Shown: positions 1 to 5,544 of the stretch, piece by piece
How the letters are laid out: every line of letters begins with the position of its first letter
Position numbering within the stretch: the first letter of the stretch is position 1
Assembly (NCBI GenBank): GCA_017353855.1
Contig: JAFMSA010000329.1
Location: forward strand, 1-5,544
Length of the DNA stretch: 5,544 nucleotides
Direction: 5' to 3'
DNA from: Alphaproteobacteria bacterium
GTDB taxonomy: Bacteria; Pseudomonadota; Alphaproteobacteria; ATCC43930; CGMCC-115725
Notes under the pieces: model-generated
Seen by the model: only the letters and a program-made list of their open reading frames with translations
Database searches by the model: none
What the model was told of the DNA's origin: nothing
Program-made: the position numbers and the translations under genes

Positions 1-29
1 GGCCAAACTCAACGGTGGATGAATAACGC

Positions 30-629
30 ATGCGGCCAGTTGCGAGCCTCCCCCATCGTGCGGCAGCATTGCTCGATTTCTGGTTCGGGCCGGAAGGCGA
101 TCCCGATCGCGAGAGCCATCGCAAGATCTGGTTCAAGGCAACCGACGAATTCGACGCCGAGCTGCGCCGCCGGTTCCTCGCCGATTACGAAGCCGCGGCA
201 GCCGGCGCGCTGCGGAATTGGGACGTCTCGGCCGAGGGGGCACTCGCCTTGGTGCTGCTGCTCGACCAGGTGCCACGTAACATATTTCGCGGGACCCCGC
301 GCGCCTACACGACGGATCCGGCGGCACGTGCCGTCGCGGACCGCGCCCTCGCACGCGGCTTTGACCAGAGGGTTCCCGCTGCCTGGCGGTTATTTTACTA
401 TATGCCGTTCCATCACAGCGAGGACCTCGCCGATCAGCGCCGCTCGGTGGCCCTGTTCGGAACCCTGCCCCGCAATCCGGACAGCCGCGGGTCTCGGCGC
501 CGCTACGGTCGCCCCTATATCGAGGTGATCGAGCGTTTCGGCCGCTTTCCGCATCGCAACGAGATACTTGGCCGGCCGTCGACGCCGGCAGAAATTGCGT
601 TGCTGGCGGAGCGGAACCGGTCGTGCTGA
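30..629 (+). CDS. DUF924 family protein, function unknown
   Basis: This 199-residue protein matches the DUF924 family (about 180-200 residues, soluble, mainly alpha-helical) over its whole length. Visible family motifs in order are DFWFG (16-20), a WF pair (34-35), LLLDQVPRNIFRGT (76-89), the FHHSEDL stretch (127-133) and RFGRFPHRN (169-177) followed by LGRPST. The biochemical role of the family is not established, so none is assigned. No signal peptide or membrane segment is seen. The ATG at 30 is preceded by GGTGGA (14-19), a moderate ribosome-binding site, and the protein from this start has normal family length. One oddity is that the His usually found seven residues before the Phe of the RFGRFPHRN block appears to be Tyr163. 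The next gene on this strand starts 62 bp downstream, so co-transcription is possible. Family assignment is confident; function is unknown. Confidence 0.88.
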   Translation: MRPVASLPHRAAALLDFWFGPEGDPDRESHRKIWFKATDEFDAELRRRFLADYEAAAAGALRNWDVSAEGALALVLLLDQVPRNIFRGTPRAYTTDPAARAVADRALARGFDQRVPAAWRLFYYMPFHHSEDLADQRRSVALFGTLPRNPDSRGSRRRYGRPYIEVIERFGRFPHRNEILGRPSTPAEIALLAERNRSC

Positions 630-677
630 TCAGTTTGCCCGCCGGCGCGCCATGATTTCAACGTTACCAAATATCGC

Positions 678-684
678 AAGGAGG
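678..684 (+). promoter_or_regulatory. Strong Shine-Dalgarno site of the SDR gene
   Basis: The sequence AAGGAGG is a near-perfect anti-16S complement. It ends seven bases before the ATG at 692, which fixes that start codon. It is the best ribosome-binding site in the window. Confidence 0.8.
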
Positions 685-691
685 TTCGCTG

Positions 692-1441
692 ATGGGTAAG
701 CTCGACGGCAAAGTCGCCCTGATAACCGGTTCGGGCCGCAACATCGGGCGCGCAACCGCGCTGAAGCTCGCCGGTGAAGGGGCGCACATTGTCGTCAATG
801 CGCGCGCCAACCGGGCAGAAGCAGAGGATGTGGCGCGGGAGGTGCGGGGCAGGGGGGTAAAGGCGCTCGCCATCCTTGCCGATGTCGCCGGCAAGGACCA
901 GGTGGATGCGATGGTGGCGAAGGCGCTGTCCGAGTTTGGCCGGGTCGACATCCTGATCAACAACGCCGCGATCCGGCCACACAAGCCCTTTGTTGAGCTG
1001 ACAGCCGAGGATTGGGAAGCCGTCAGGGGCGTCGTCCTCGACGGCGCGATTCACTGCACGCGCGCGGTCATCGGTTCGATGGTCGAGAACGGTTATGGTC
1101 GCATCCTGTTCTTTACCGGCGACGGGGCCTTCGCTGGCGGCAGCGGACGGGCCCACATATCGGCGGCGAAGATGGGCCTGGTAGGGCTAGCGCGCGGGCT
1201 GGCGTCCGAATTCGCTGCGAAGAACATCAGAGTCAACGTCGTTTCCCCGGGCAGCATCGATACCGCGCGAGCCAATCCCGAATGGTACCAAGGCCGTGTG
1301 CCGGGTGCGGCCGGCATTCCTTTGGGCCGTCAGGGGACGGTCGACGAGATTGCCGCGACCTGCCTGTTTCTGGTGAGCGAGGATGGCGGCTTCATCACCG
1401 GCCAGACAATCCACGTTAATGGTGGTGCCGCCTATTACTGA
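692..1441 (+). CDS. Short-chain dehydrogenase/reductase-like protein lacking the canonical Ser and Tyr
   Basis: This 249-residue protein has classical SDR length and a Rossmann fold. Fold motifs seen are the nucleotide-binding turn TGSGRNIG (12-19), an Asp after beta-4 (D64), NNAA (90-93), SPG (185-187) and the C-terminal FITGQTIHVNGG (234-245). The middle Gly of the usual TGxxxGxG is Asn17. Arg38 after beta-2 could favour NADP, which is inference. Oddly, aligning by eye to FabG-type SDRs, the Tyr of YxxxK falls on Ile156 (HISAAK, Lys160 kept), the catalytic Ser on Gly143 and the helix-4 Asn on Val115. Only Lys of the Asn-Ser-Tyr-Lys tetrad remains, so normal carbonyl/hydroxyl redox chemistry is doubtful; a divergent enzyme or a non-catalytic role is possible. 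The frame is intact and well translated, so this does not look like decay. The substrate cannot be named. The gene lies downstream of the DUF924 gene on the same strand. Confidence 0.9.
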   Translation: MGKLDGKVALITGSGRNIGRATALKLAGEGAHIVVNARANRAEAEDVAREVRGRGVKALAILADVAGKDQVDAMVAKALSEFGRVDILINNAAIRPHKPFVELTAEDWEAVRGVVLDGAIHCTRAVIGSMVENGYGRILFFTGDGAFAGGSGRAHISAAKMGLVGLARGLASEFAAKNIRVNVVSPGSIDTARANPEWYQGRVPGAAGIPLGRQGTVDEIAATCLFLVSEDGGFITGQTIHVNGGAAYY

Positions 1442-1768
1442 GTTCCGGCCGGATGCTCGCGGGCGAGCACGATCACGGGCGCGGCGTGCGACTGGCCGGC
1501 ATCACGCTGAGGAGAATTGCGATCGGCGGTCCGGGTTCGCGCATGATGATCATCGGATCGGACAGCATGCCCACCGACACCAAGAGGATGGCCGCAAAGG
1601 AAGTCGCGCAGCGGTACCGACCCCTCGGTTGCGCTGGCGTGACGGTGCCGCCGATAAATCCGGCATTGCGGCAGCTGGGAGTGCCTGCAGCCTGTCGAGC
1701 CGCATGCGTCCTGGCCGGCGAGGCGATCGTCCGCCAGACGGCACGGCGAGCAACTCTGTCGTACCGCT
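1441..1768 (-). pseudogene. Frameshifted fragment of a CPA2 (KefB/YbaL-type) cation:proton antiporter
   Basis: Reading the minus strand across frames recovers a run of antiporter-like segments in the right order. They are GFIGGTVTPAQ (1661-1629; family style GAFFAGMVLSES), ATEGSVPLRD (around 1632-1603; style AEESLPLRD), FAAILLVSVGMLSDPMIIM (from 1598; style FAVLFFVSVGMLFDP) and GQSHAAPVIVLAREHPAGT (1497-1441; style GKSLAAFVIVLLFxHPxGT). A weaker match, SGTTELLAV (1768-1742), may be the TGSRELFTL region. The frame changes at least three times, near 1629-1620, 1603-1598 and about 1505. Only roughly 100 residues of a protein of over 500 are represented, so this is a dead remnant of a membrane transporter for K+ or Na+/H+ exchange. 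It stops at the last codon of the convergent SDR gene, which suggests a deletion or insertion junction there. The family call is from remembered consensus. It is good for 1441-1661 and weak beyond. Confidence 0.62.
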
Positions 1769-2561
1769 GATGAGCAGTTCGCCGACGTGGCTGCGGCCGC
1801 ATCCTCCCCGGCCGGCGGTGGGTTGGTCGTCCCTTTTCCGCTAGCGGAGATCGCGGTCGCTTGCTTCGGCCAATTTGGCCGCCTTCAGACAATGCCCCTC
1901 AATCATGGGCCGGGAGCTTGTGCACCAGCTGCCATGCCCTCCTGGAGTTGAAGGGCCTCTCTCAACCCGGTTTCCGCCTGCAGCAGCTGCCGGGGCGCCG
2001 TCGGAGTGGCGGCTGAGAAGATGTGACTGGGTGAGCCGGACGGGAGCTCGCTGCTGTGCATCACCTCACGGTGCTGGACCCCGGCCGGGGACTGCCGGCC
2101 GCATTCCGTGCACCCCGCGTGGCCTGCCCGGCCGCCGGTTCCGGGCCTTTGTTGCCACGCAAGCCGGGCAGACAAACCTGTTTTTCGAACGCCGTTCAAA
2201 TCTACGCCGCGCGCAAGCCGCCCCGTCCACAAAACTCCTGCCTGCGGCCTCCGGTGATCGTCTGCGGCCATCCGCCGGCCGCTCACTCACCCTCAGTATC
2301 CCTCACATACGCCAAGGCAATCCTATTTGGCGGGCAAACGGCCAAACGGCGAATCGGCGGGCAAATAGTTGACTTGCAGCGATCTTTTCGCAGCAGGTGC
2401 GGCTTCCATACTCAATATGTACGAAATACCGGTTAAGCGCGGAAAAACCAAGAGTTGCCCGCGGACAGGCGGTCCGGTGGCTTGCCGCGGGGAGTGGATC
2501 GGGGCAGCATTGCAGCTTCAACTGTGGCGTGTGTGGACGCGGAAACCGGTTGGGGGGGAAG
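1769..2561. other. Intergenic stretch without a supported gene
   Basis: About 0.8 kb separates the antiporter remnant from the beta-propeller gene. Open frames exist on both strands (for example minus 2286-1903 and plus 1875-2372), but they are rich in Arg, Pro, Ala and Gly, lack recognisable domains, overlap each other and look like GC-driven chance frames. The DNA shifts to a less GC-rich stretch around 2160-2450. A perfect 12-bp palindrome, CCCCGGCCGGGG, lies at 2079-2090, with direct repeats at 2329-2365. The promoter of the propeller gene should be within the last 200 bp. A TTGACT at 2369-2374 resembles a -35 box, but no good -10 box follows at the right spacing. The region may include more decayed coding DNA that I cannot identify. 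Confidence 0.55.
2329..2365. repeat. Short direct-repeat cluster
   Basis: GGCGGGCAAA occurs at 2329-2338 and again at 2356-2365, 27 bp start to start. Between them CAAACGGC is repeated twice in perfect tandem (2335-2342 and 2343-2350). The cluster lies about 200 bp upstream of the propeller start and just before the TTGACT at 2369. It could be an operator-like site or simple local duplication. There is no evidence for a binding protein. Confidence 0.4.
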
Positions 2562-3749
2562 ATGGCTGCGTCGACAGCGGGTTTTTGGGTCGTGCTGGTC
2601 ATCGGCCTCCTGATGGGTAGCGCTTTATCGACTGTCTCAGCTCAAGTCCTGATTGTCGGCGACGATGAAAAGCAGGGCTGGGACGATAACGGCAAAGCCG
2701 TTCTCCGCGCGGCCGGCAAGGACACGCTGTGCGTGCTCGACATTTCCAAACCCGAGAAGCCGCAGGTCACGGCGACGATCCCGCTCATCAATTCGGTTGT
2801 CGGGCCGCCGACCAACCTGGCGATTCATCCCTCGGGCGAGATCGCCCTGGTCGCCAACTCGTTGGCTCCGGTCAGCGAAGGACGGGGCCAAGAAATGGCG
2901 CCCGACAATGAAGCCTTCACTATCGGTTTGAAGCCGGGGCCGCCCAAAGTGATCGGCACGATCACTGTCGGACAGCAACCTTCGGGGATTGCGATCAGCC
3001 CGAACGGCGAGCTTGCGCTTGTCGCCAATCGGGCCGACGGCACGATCTCGGTGCTCTCAATTCGCGGTGGAGACGTGTTGGTTGTCGGCACGGTGCCGGT
3101 CGGGACGGCCGCGGACCAAGTCTCGGCGGTCGCCATTACGCCTGACGGCCGGCGCGCGCTCGCCGTCAAATCGGCCTCCGACAAAATCGCCCTGCTCTCT
3201 ATCGATGGTACAAAGGTCGCATACGACGAAGACGGCGACCTCCCGGCCGGCATTTTCCCCTACAACATTGCCGTCACCCCTAACGGCAAGCTCGCGCTGA
3301 CGGCCGACAAGGGCGCCGGAGGCGGCTCGGAAGGCAGCGTCGGTACGGTCAGCGTGATCGAGCTCGACGCGAACCCGCCGCGGCTCATCAACCGGGTGAC
3401 CGTCGGGGATGCCCCCGAAGGCCTGGCGATCAGTCCGAAGGGCAATCTTGCAATTGCAGCCGAGCTGCGCGGGTCGAACTTGTCCAAGACTTCCCGGGCT
3501 CATCATCCGGCCGGAGCGGTTACTGCTCTCAAAATCGACGGCCGGAAGGTCACGAACACGGGCAGTATCACTGTCGGCGCATTGCCTGAAGGTGTCGCGT
3601 TCAGCCCCGATGGAAATTACCTTTACATCGGCAATTTCAGCGACCGGGATCTCTGGGTTCTGCGGGTCGACGGCAGCAAGCTCACCGACACCTCTCAGCG
3701 GATCAGACTGCCGGGCCATCCGGCCTCGATGCGTTCCGGTCCGCAATGA
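2562..3749 (+). CDS. Exported YncE-type (YVTN/lactonase-like) beta-propeller protein
   Basis: From the ATG at 2562 this is a 395-residue protein with a Sec-type signal peptide: a short N-region, hydrophobic core FWVVLVIGLLMGSAL (8-22) and a likely cut after VSA (A27, before Q28). The mature part should be periplasmic or extracellular. It contains at least six propeller-blade repeats of the form xAIxPxGxxALVAN...xxVLxI, at about residues 85-99, 141-167, 187-214, 234-251, 286-305 and 343-369. An N-terminal strand (AGKDTLCVLDI) could complete a seventh blade. Such proteins usually serve as binding scaffolds; some relatives are lactonases, but nothing here shows a catalytic site, so no reaction is assigned. 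The frame is open from 2397, but residues before M56 of that longer reading look non-coding, and the signal peptide plus the purine run GGGGGGGAA (2552-2560) favour 2562. The upstream box lies very close to the ATG, so translation may be modest. No functional partner is adjacent. Confidence 0.85.
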   Translation: MAASTAGFWVVLVIGLLMGSALSTVSAQVLIVGDDEKQGWDDNGKAVLRAAGKDTLCVLDISKPEKPQVTATIPLINSVVGPPTNLAIHPSGEIALVANSLAPVSEGRGQEMAPDNEAFTIGLKPGPPKVIGTITVGQQPSGIAISPNGELALVANRADGTISVLSIRGGDVLVVGTVPVGTAADQVSAVAITPDGRRALAVKSASDKIALLSIDGTKVAYDEDGDLPAGIFPYNIAVTPNGKLALTADKGAGGGSEGSVGTVSVIELDANPPRLINRVTVGDAPEGLAISPKGNLAIAAELRGSNLSKTSRAHHPAGAVTALKIDGRKVTNTGSITVGALPEGVAFSPDGNYLYIGNFSDRDLWVLRVDGSKLTDTSQRIRLPGHPASMRSGPQ

Positions 3750-4019
3750 GCCGCCGCGATACTCGATCCGGTGGCGATGCACATCTTCTGCCACGAACTG
3801 ACGAACTGGTGCTCGTGAGGCTCAATCGGCCCGATGTGCTGATGCATTGAATTTTGAAATGCTGCGCGGCTTTGCCGCCGCCCGTCGAGCCGGCCAGCCG
3901 GGATCAACAGCGGAGCGTTGCTCGCGACGGGCGCTGGCGAGCGAGCCTTTTGCGTCGGCGCGAGATCAAGGAGTTGATGGCAGCTCGCTCAGCGACCGGC
4001 GCGAGTGCGCCGCCGCCTT
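3750..4019. other. Intergenic, no gene recognised
   Basis: Between the propeller stop and the crotonase remnant I see no supported gene. A 7-bp inverted pair GCACATC / GATGTGC (3779-3785 and 3833-3839) is separated by a 47-bp loop and has no T-run, so it is not a convincing terminator. The part after about 3900 may be the more decayed upstream portion of the crotonase gene (for example REIKELMAAR in one frame near 3960), but this is too weak to call. Confidence 0.45.
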
Positions 4020-4145
4020 CAGACAGGCGAAGCTCGACGCACTGCCGGTGCCCTCGCCGATCTCAATACCGTCGCATTTCGGGACGCGGATGCCGGATTG
4101 ACGGCCTTTGTCGAAAAACGCAAACCGGCTTTCGGTGATCGGTAA
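4020..4145 (+). pseudogene. Decayed 3' end of an enoyl-CoA hydratase/isomerase (crotonase) gene
   Basis: The plus-strand frame ending at the TAA at 4143-4145 finishes with the residues GLTAFVEKRKPAFGDR. This fits the carboxy-terminal signature of crotonase-superfamily enoyl-CoA hydratases, typically EGxxAFxEKRxPxFxGR at the very end of the protein. Upstream in the same frame ALADLNTVAFRDAD is plausible, but before about 4045 the sequence loses resemblance. A neighbouring frame gives AAAFRQAKLDAL at 4012-4047, which would suit the same helix region and implies a frameshift. No start, ribosome-binding site or crotonase core (oxyanion-hole glycines) is present, so only the last 30-40 residues survive. 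An intact member would hydrate enoyl-CoA in fatty-acid or aromatic-acid breakdown. The match is short and remembered, not searched; the C-terminal motif is the main support. Confidence 0.5.
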
Positions 4146-4356
4146 ACGCGCACTCGCACTGCCCGGCAGGAGCTGAACGCCTCCCGGTTTTGCTTGAGCG
4201 AGCCCGGCGAGCGGGATGTCGTGCTGGGGCGGGGCGATCACCCGGTGCCGGCTGGCGCATAAAACCGTCGACGGCCTCCGCGGGTGCGGCAAGGCTCAAT
4301 CCTTTGGAAATACTCAGGGACGCTAGCTCCGCAGGCACGGTTCGCAGTACGATCAT
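4063..4356 (-). CDS. Doubtful 97-codon frame overlapping the PLP-enzyme stop (ATGA)
   Basis: An ATG at 4356-4354 overlaps the TGA of the PLP-enzyme gene (4355-4353) as ATGA, a geometry typical of translationally coupled operon genes. The first 32 residues (MIVLRTVPAELASLSISKGL and on to VDGF) look protein-like. The rest is rich in Arg, Pro and Ser, and the tail runs antisense through the crotonase remnant, so it is not ancestral coding sequence for this frame. I recognise no family. It could be the 5' stub of a downstream operon gene truncated when the neighbouring DNA was joined, or a chance frame. Confidence 0.2.
   Translation of the reverse strand: MIVLRTVPAELASLSISKGLSLAAPAEAVDGFMRQPAPGDRPAPARHPARRARSSKTGRRSAPAGQCECAFTDHRKPVCVFRQRPSIRHPRPEMRRY
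4163..4191 (+). terminator. Weak candidate intrinsic terminator
   Basis: An imperfect hairpin pairs CCG plus GGAG with CTCC plus CGG across an 8-base loop, with a 3-base bulge in the left arm, and is followed directly by TTTT. It sits 17 bp after the stop of the crotonase remnant, where that gene's own terminator would be expected. The stem is short and interrupted and the T-run is only four, so it may be a relic or chance. Confidence 0.22.
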
Positions 4357-5495
4357 GTCGAACCGCCGACTTCCAGCAGTTCCCCGATCCGGTCGGCTGC
4401 CTTCAGCCCGGAACCGGTCAGGACGACGATGCTGGTCTGACCTGCGCTGATCGTACCATCGCGCAGCAATCGGGTAAGCGCCGCGCCGGCGGTAGCACTC
4501 GTGGGCTCGACAAAGAGCCCGAGCCCGCCAAGCGTGGCGAGCGCGGGTGCTATCTCGGCCTCGGCAACCGCGACGACGCCGCCTTGCGATCGGCGCAAGG
4601 CGGCCAATACCTCGGCGACGCGGACGGGCTTGGCGGTGGCGATCCCGTCGGCGATGGTGGGGCGTCCCGTGAACGGCACGAACGAGTCCGCGCCCGCCGA
4701 CCAGGCTGCCGCAAACGCCGCGCAATTCTCGGCCTGCACCGCGAAGAAGCGCGGCCGCGCGGCGATTTCCCCGGCCCTTTCGAGCTCGTCGAAGCCGCGT
4801 TCGAGGCCGAGGATGTTGCTGCCGTACCCGGTTGGAACGAGGATATTGTCGGGTGTGCGGAAACCGAGCTGCTCCCATATCTCGAAAGCGAGCGTCTTCG
4901 TGCCCTCAATAAAGAACGGCTGCCAGTTATGGCTGGCATAGAAGCTTTCGCCGGTTGCAGCGAGCGCCGCCTCGGTCACATCCTGCCGGGTGCCGGGGAT
5001 TGCCCGGACATCTGCCCCCGAGGCCGCGATTTGAACGAGCTTCCCGCGCGGTGCTGCCGCCGGCACGTAAATACGGCAGGGTAGACCGGCCGCTGCCGCG
5101 TAGGTTGCGATTGAGGCGCCGGCATTTCCCGAGGAGTCTTCATGGATCGGGCCCACCCCGGCCGCGAGCAGGTGATTGATCATCACCGCCGTGCCGCGGT
5201 CCTTGAAAGAACCGGTCGGCATTTGCGTTTCGAGCTTGAAGTAAACCTTGGCGCCCCGCCATTCTCGGCGGACGAGCGGGGTCCAGCCCTCGCCGAGCGA
5301 AACCCGCGGCGGGCTCCACAGCGCGAGGGCCGCGGCGTAGCGCCAGAGTGAGGCCTCGCCGGCGGCGATTTCGCCGCGCGAGAAGCCTCGCCCCGGCAGC
5401 AGATTGAGGTGACCGCCGCACTCGCACTGCCACCGCGGCCGACCGGCGCGCCAGACGCGCCCGCAGGCAGCGCAACGGTAGCTCGCGGTGATCAT
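4353..5495 (-). CDS. Threonine-synthase-like PLP-dependent enzyme
   Basis: This 380-residue protein belongs to fold type II PLP enzymes of the threonine synthase branch. Seen in order are a zinc-ribbon-like Cys pattern C8-x2-C11 ... C24-x-C26, GEGWTPL (68-74), the PLP lysine in TGSFKDRG (94-101, K98), the substrate loop DSSGNAGAS (120-128), the phosphate-binding loop PTGYGSN (221-227), EPTSATAG (330-337) and TGSGLK (360-365) near the C-terminus. Threonine synthase converts O-phospho-L-homoserine to threonine in the cytoplasm, but related enzymes use other substrates, and no hom or thrB gene is adjacent. The exact reaction is therefore uncertain and no symbol is given. The length suits the shorter threonine synthase class. 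The ATG at 5495 puts the Cys motif at the N-terminus as in relatives; only a weak GGG-containing ribosome site precedes it. The gene runs convergently to the propeller gene, and its stop overlaps a possible downstream ATG. Confidence 0.85.
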   Translation of the reverse strand: MITASYRCAACGRVWRAGRPRWQCECGGHLNLLPGRGFSRGEIAAGEASLWRYAAALALWSPPRVSLGEGWTPLVRREWRGAKVYFKLETQMPTGSFKDRGTAVMINHLLAAGVGPIHEDSSGNAGASIATYAAAAGLPCRIYVPAAAPRGKLVQIAASGADVRAIPGTRQDVTEAALAATGESFYASHNWQPFFIEGTKTLAFEIWEQLGFRTPDNILVPTGYGSNILGLERGFDELERAGEIAARPRFFAVQAENCAAFAAAWSAGADSFVPFTGRPTIADGIATAKPVRVAEVLAALRRSQGGVVAVAEAEIAPALATLGGLGLFVEPTSATAGAALTRLLRDGTISAGQTSIVVLTGSGLKAADRIGELLEVGGST

Positions 5496-5544
5496 TTCTA
5501 TAACCCAAGCTCGCTGTTAGCGGCGAATTTTGGAGTGTAATGCC

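Noticed and set aside
1..22. Possible C-terminus of an upstream gene (AKLNGG then TGA at 20-22)
   Set aside because: Only six codons are visible, which cannot be told from chance.
1454..1469. Hairpin TGCTCG-CGGG-CGAGCA just after the SDR stop
   Set aside because: No T-run follows, and the bases are accounted for by the antiporter-derived coding segment, so it is not a convincing terminator.
1453..1770. Plus-strand 105-residue frame directly after the SDR gene
   Set aside because: It has no ribosome site and is explained as antisense of the antiporter remnant, whose minus-strand segments match a known family.
2079..2090. Perfect palindrome CCCCGGCCGGGG
   Set aside because: Such a short G/C-only palindrome is expected by chance in DNA of this composition and has no partner sites.
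1903..2286. Minus-strand 127-residue frame
   Set aside because: Composition is typical of chance frames in GC-rich DNA and I recognise no domain; a lone CTEC pair is not enough.
2369..2374. TTGACT as a -35 promoter element
   Set aside because: No acceptable -10 hexamer lies 16-18 bp downstream.
2397..2561. N-terminal extension of the propeller protein from the ATG at 2397
   Set aside because: The extra 55 residues look non-coding and would bury the signal peptide; the start at 2562 is better supported.
4550..4939. Other long frames on both strands inside the PLP-enzyme gene
   Set aside because: They are shadows of the intact, motif-rich minus-strand gene.

Overview
The window looks like chromosomal DNA of a GC-rich alphaproteobacterium, probably Hyphomicrobiales. 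This rests on overall base composition, strong G/C preference at third codon positions and the flavour of the protein families, and no single marker fixes the taxon. Four intact protein genes are supported. On the plus strand they are a DUF924 protein (30-629), a short-chain dehydrogenase/reductase-like protein (692-1441) and a secreted YncE-type beta-propeller protein (2562-3749). On the minus strand there is a threonine-synthase-like PLP enzyme with an N-terminal zinc-ribbon-like motif (4353-5495).

Layout. The DUF924 and SDR genes lie head to tail with a 62-bp gap and may be co-transcribed; the SDR gene has a strong Shine-Dalgarno sequence. Directly after the SDR stop, on the opposite strand, lies a frameshifted fragment of a CPA2 (KefB/YbaL-type) monovalent cation:proton antiporter (about 1441-1661, with a weaker extension to 1768). 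About 0.8 kb without a convincing gene follows, holding a small cluster of direct repeats near 2329-2365. Then comes the beta-propeller gene, whose start I place at 2562, not 2397, because an export signal begins there.

Between the propeller gene and the convergent PLP-enzyme gene are about 600 bp that contain the decayed 3' end of an enoyl-CoA hydratase/isomerase gene (plus strand, stop at 4143-4145), possibly with a relic of its terminator. The PLP-enzyme gene ends in an ATGA overlap with a 97-codon minus-strand frame of unknown and doubtful reality.

How the genes work together: I see no shared pathway. The window reads as ordinary chromosome with single metabolic or housekeeping genes separated by decayed gene fragments. 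The most interesting points are the SDR-like protein, which has lost three of the four canonical catalytic residues (Asn, Ser and Tyr) while keeping the fold motifs and the Lys, and the two gene remnants recognisable only by reading across frames. I found no CRISPR array, tRNA, rRNA, intact insertion sequence, or a convincing new multi-gene system.
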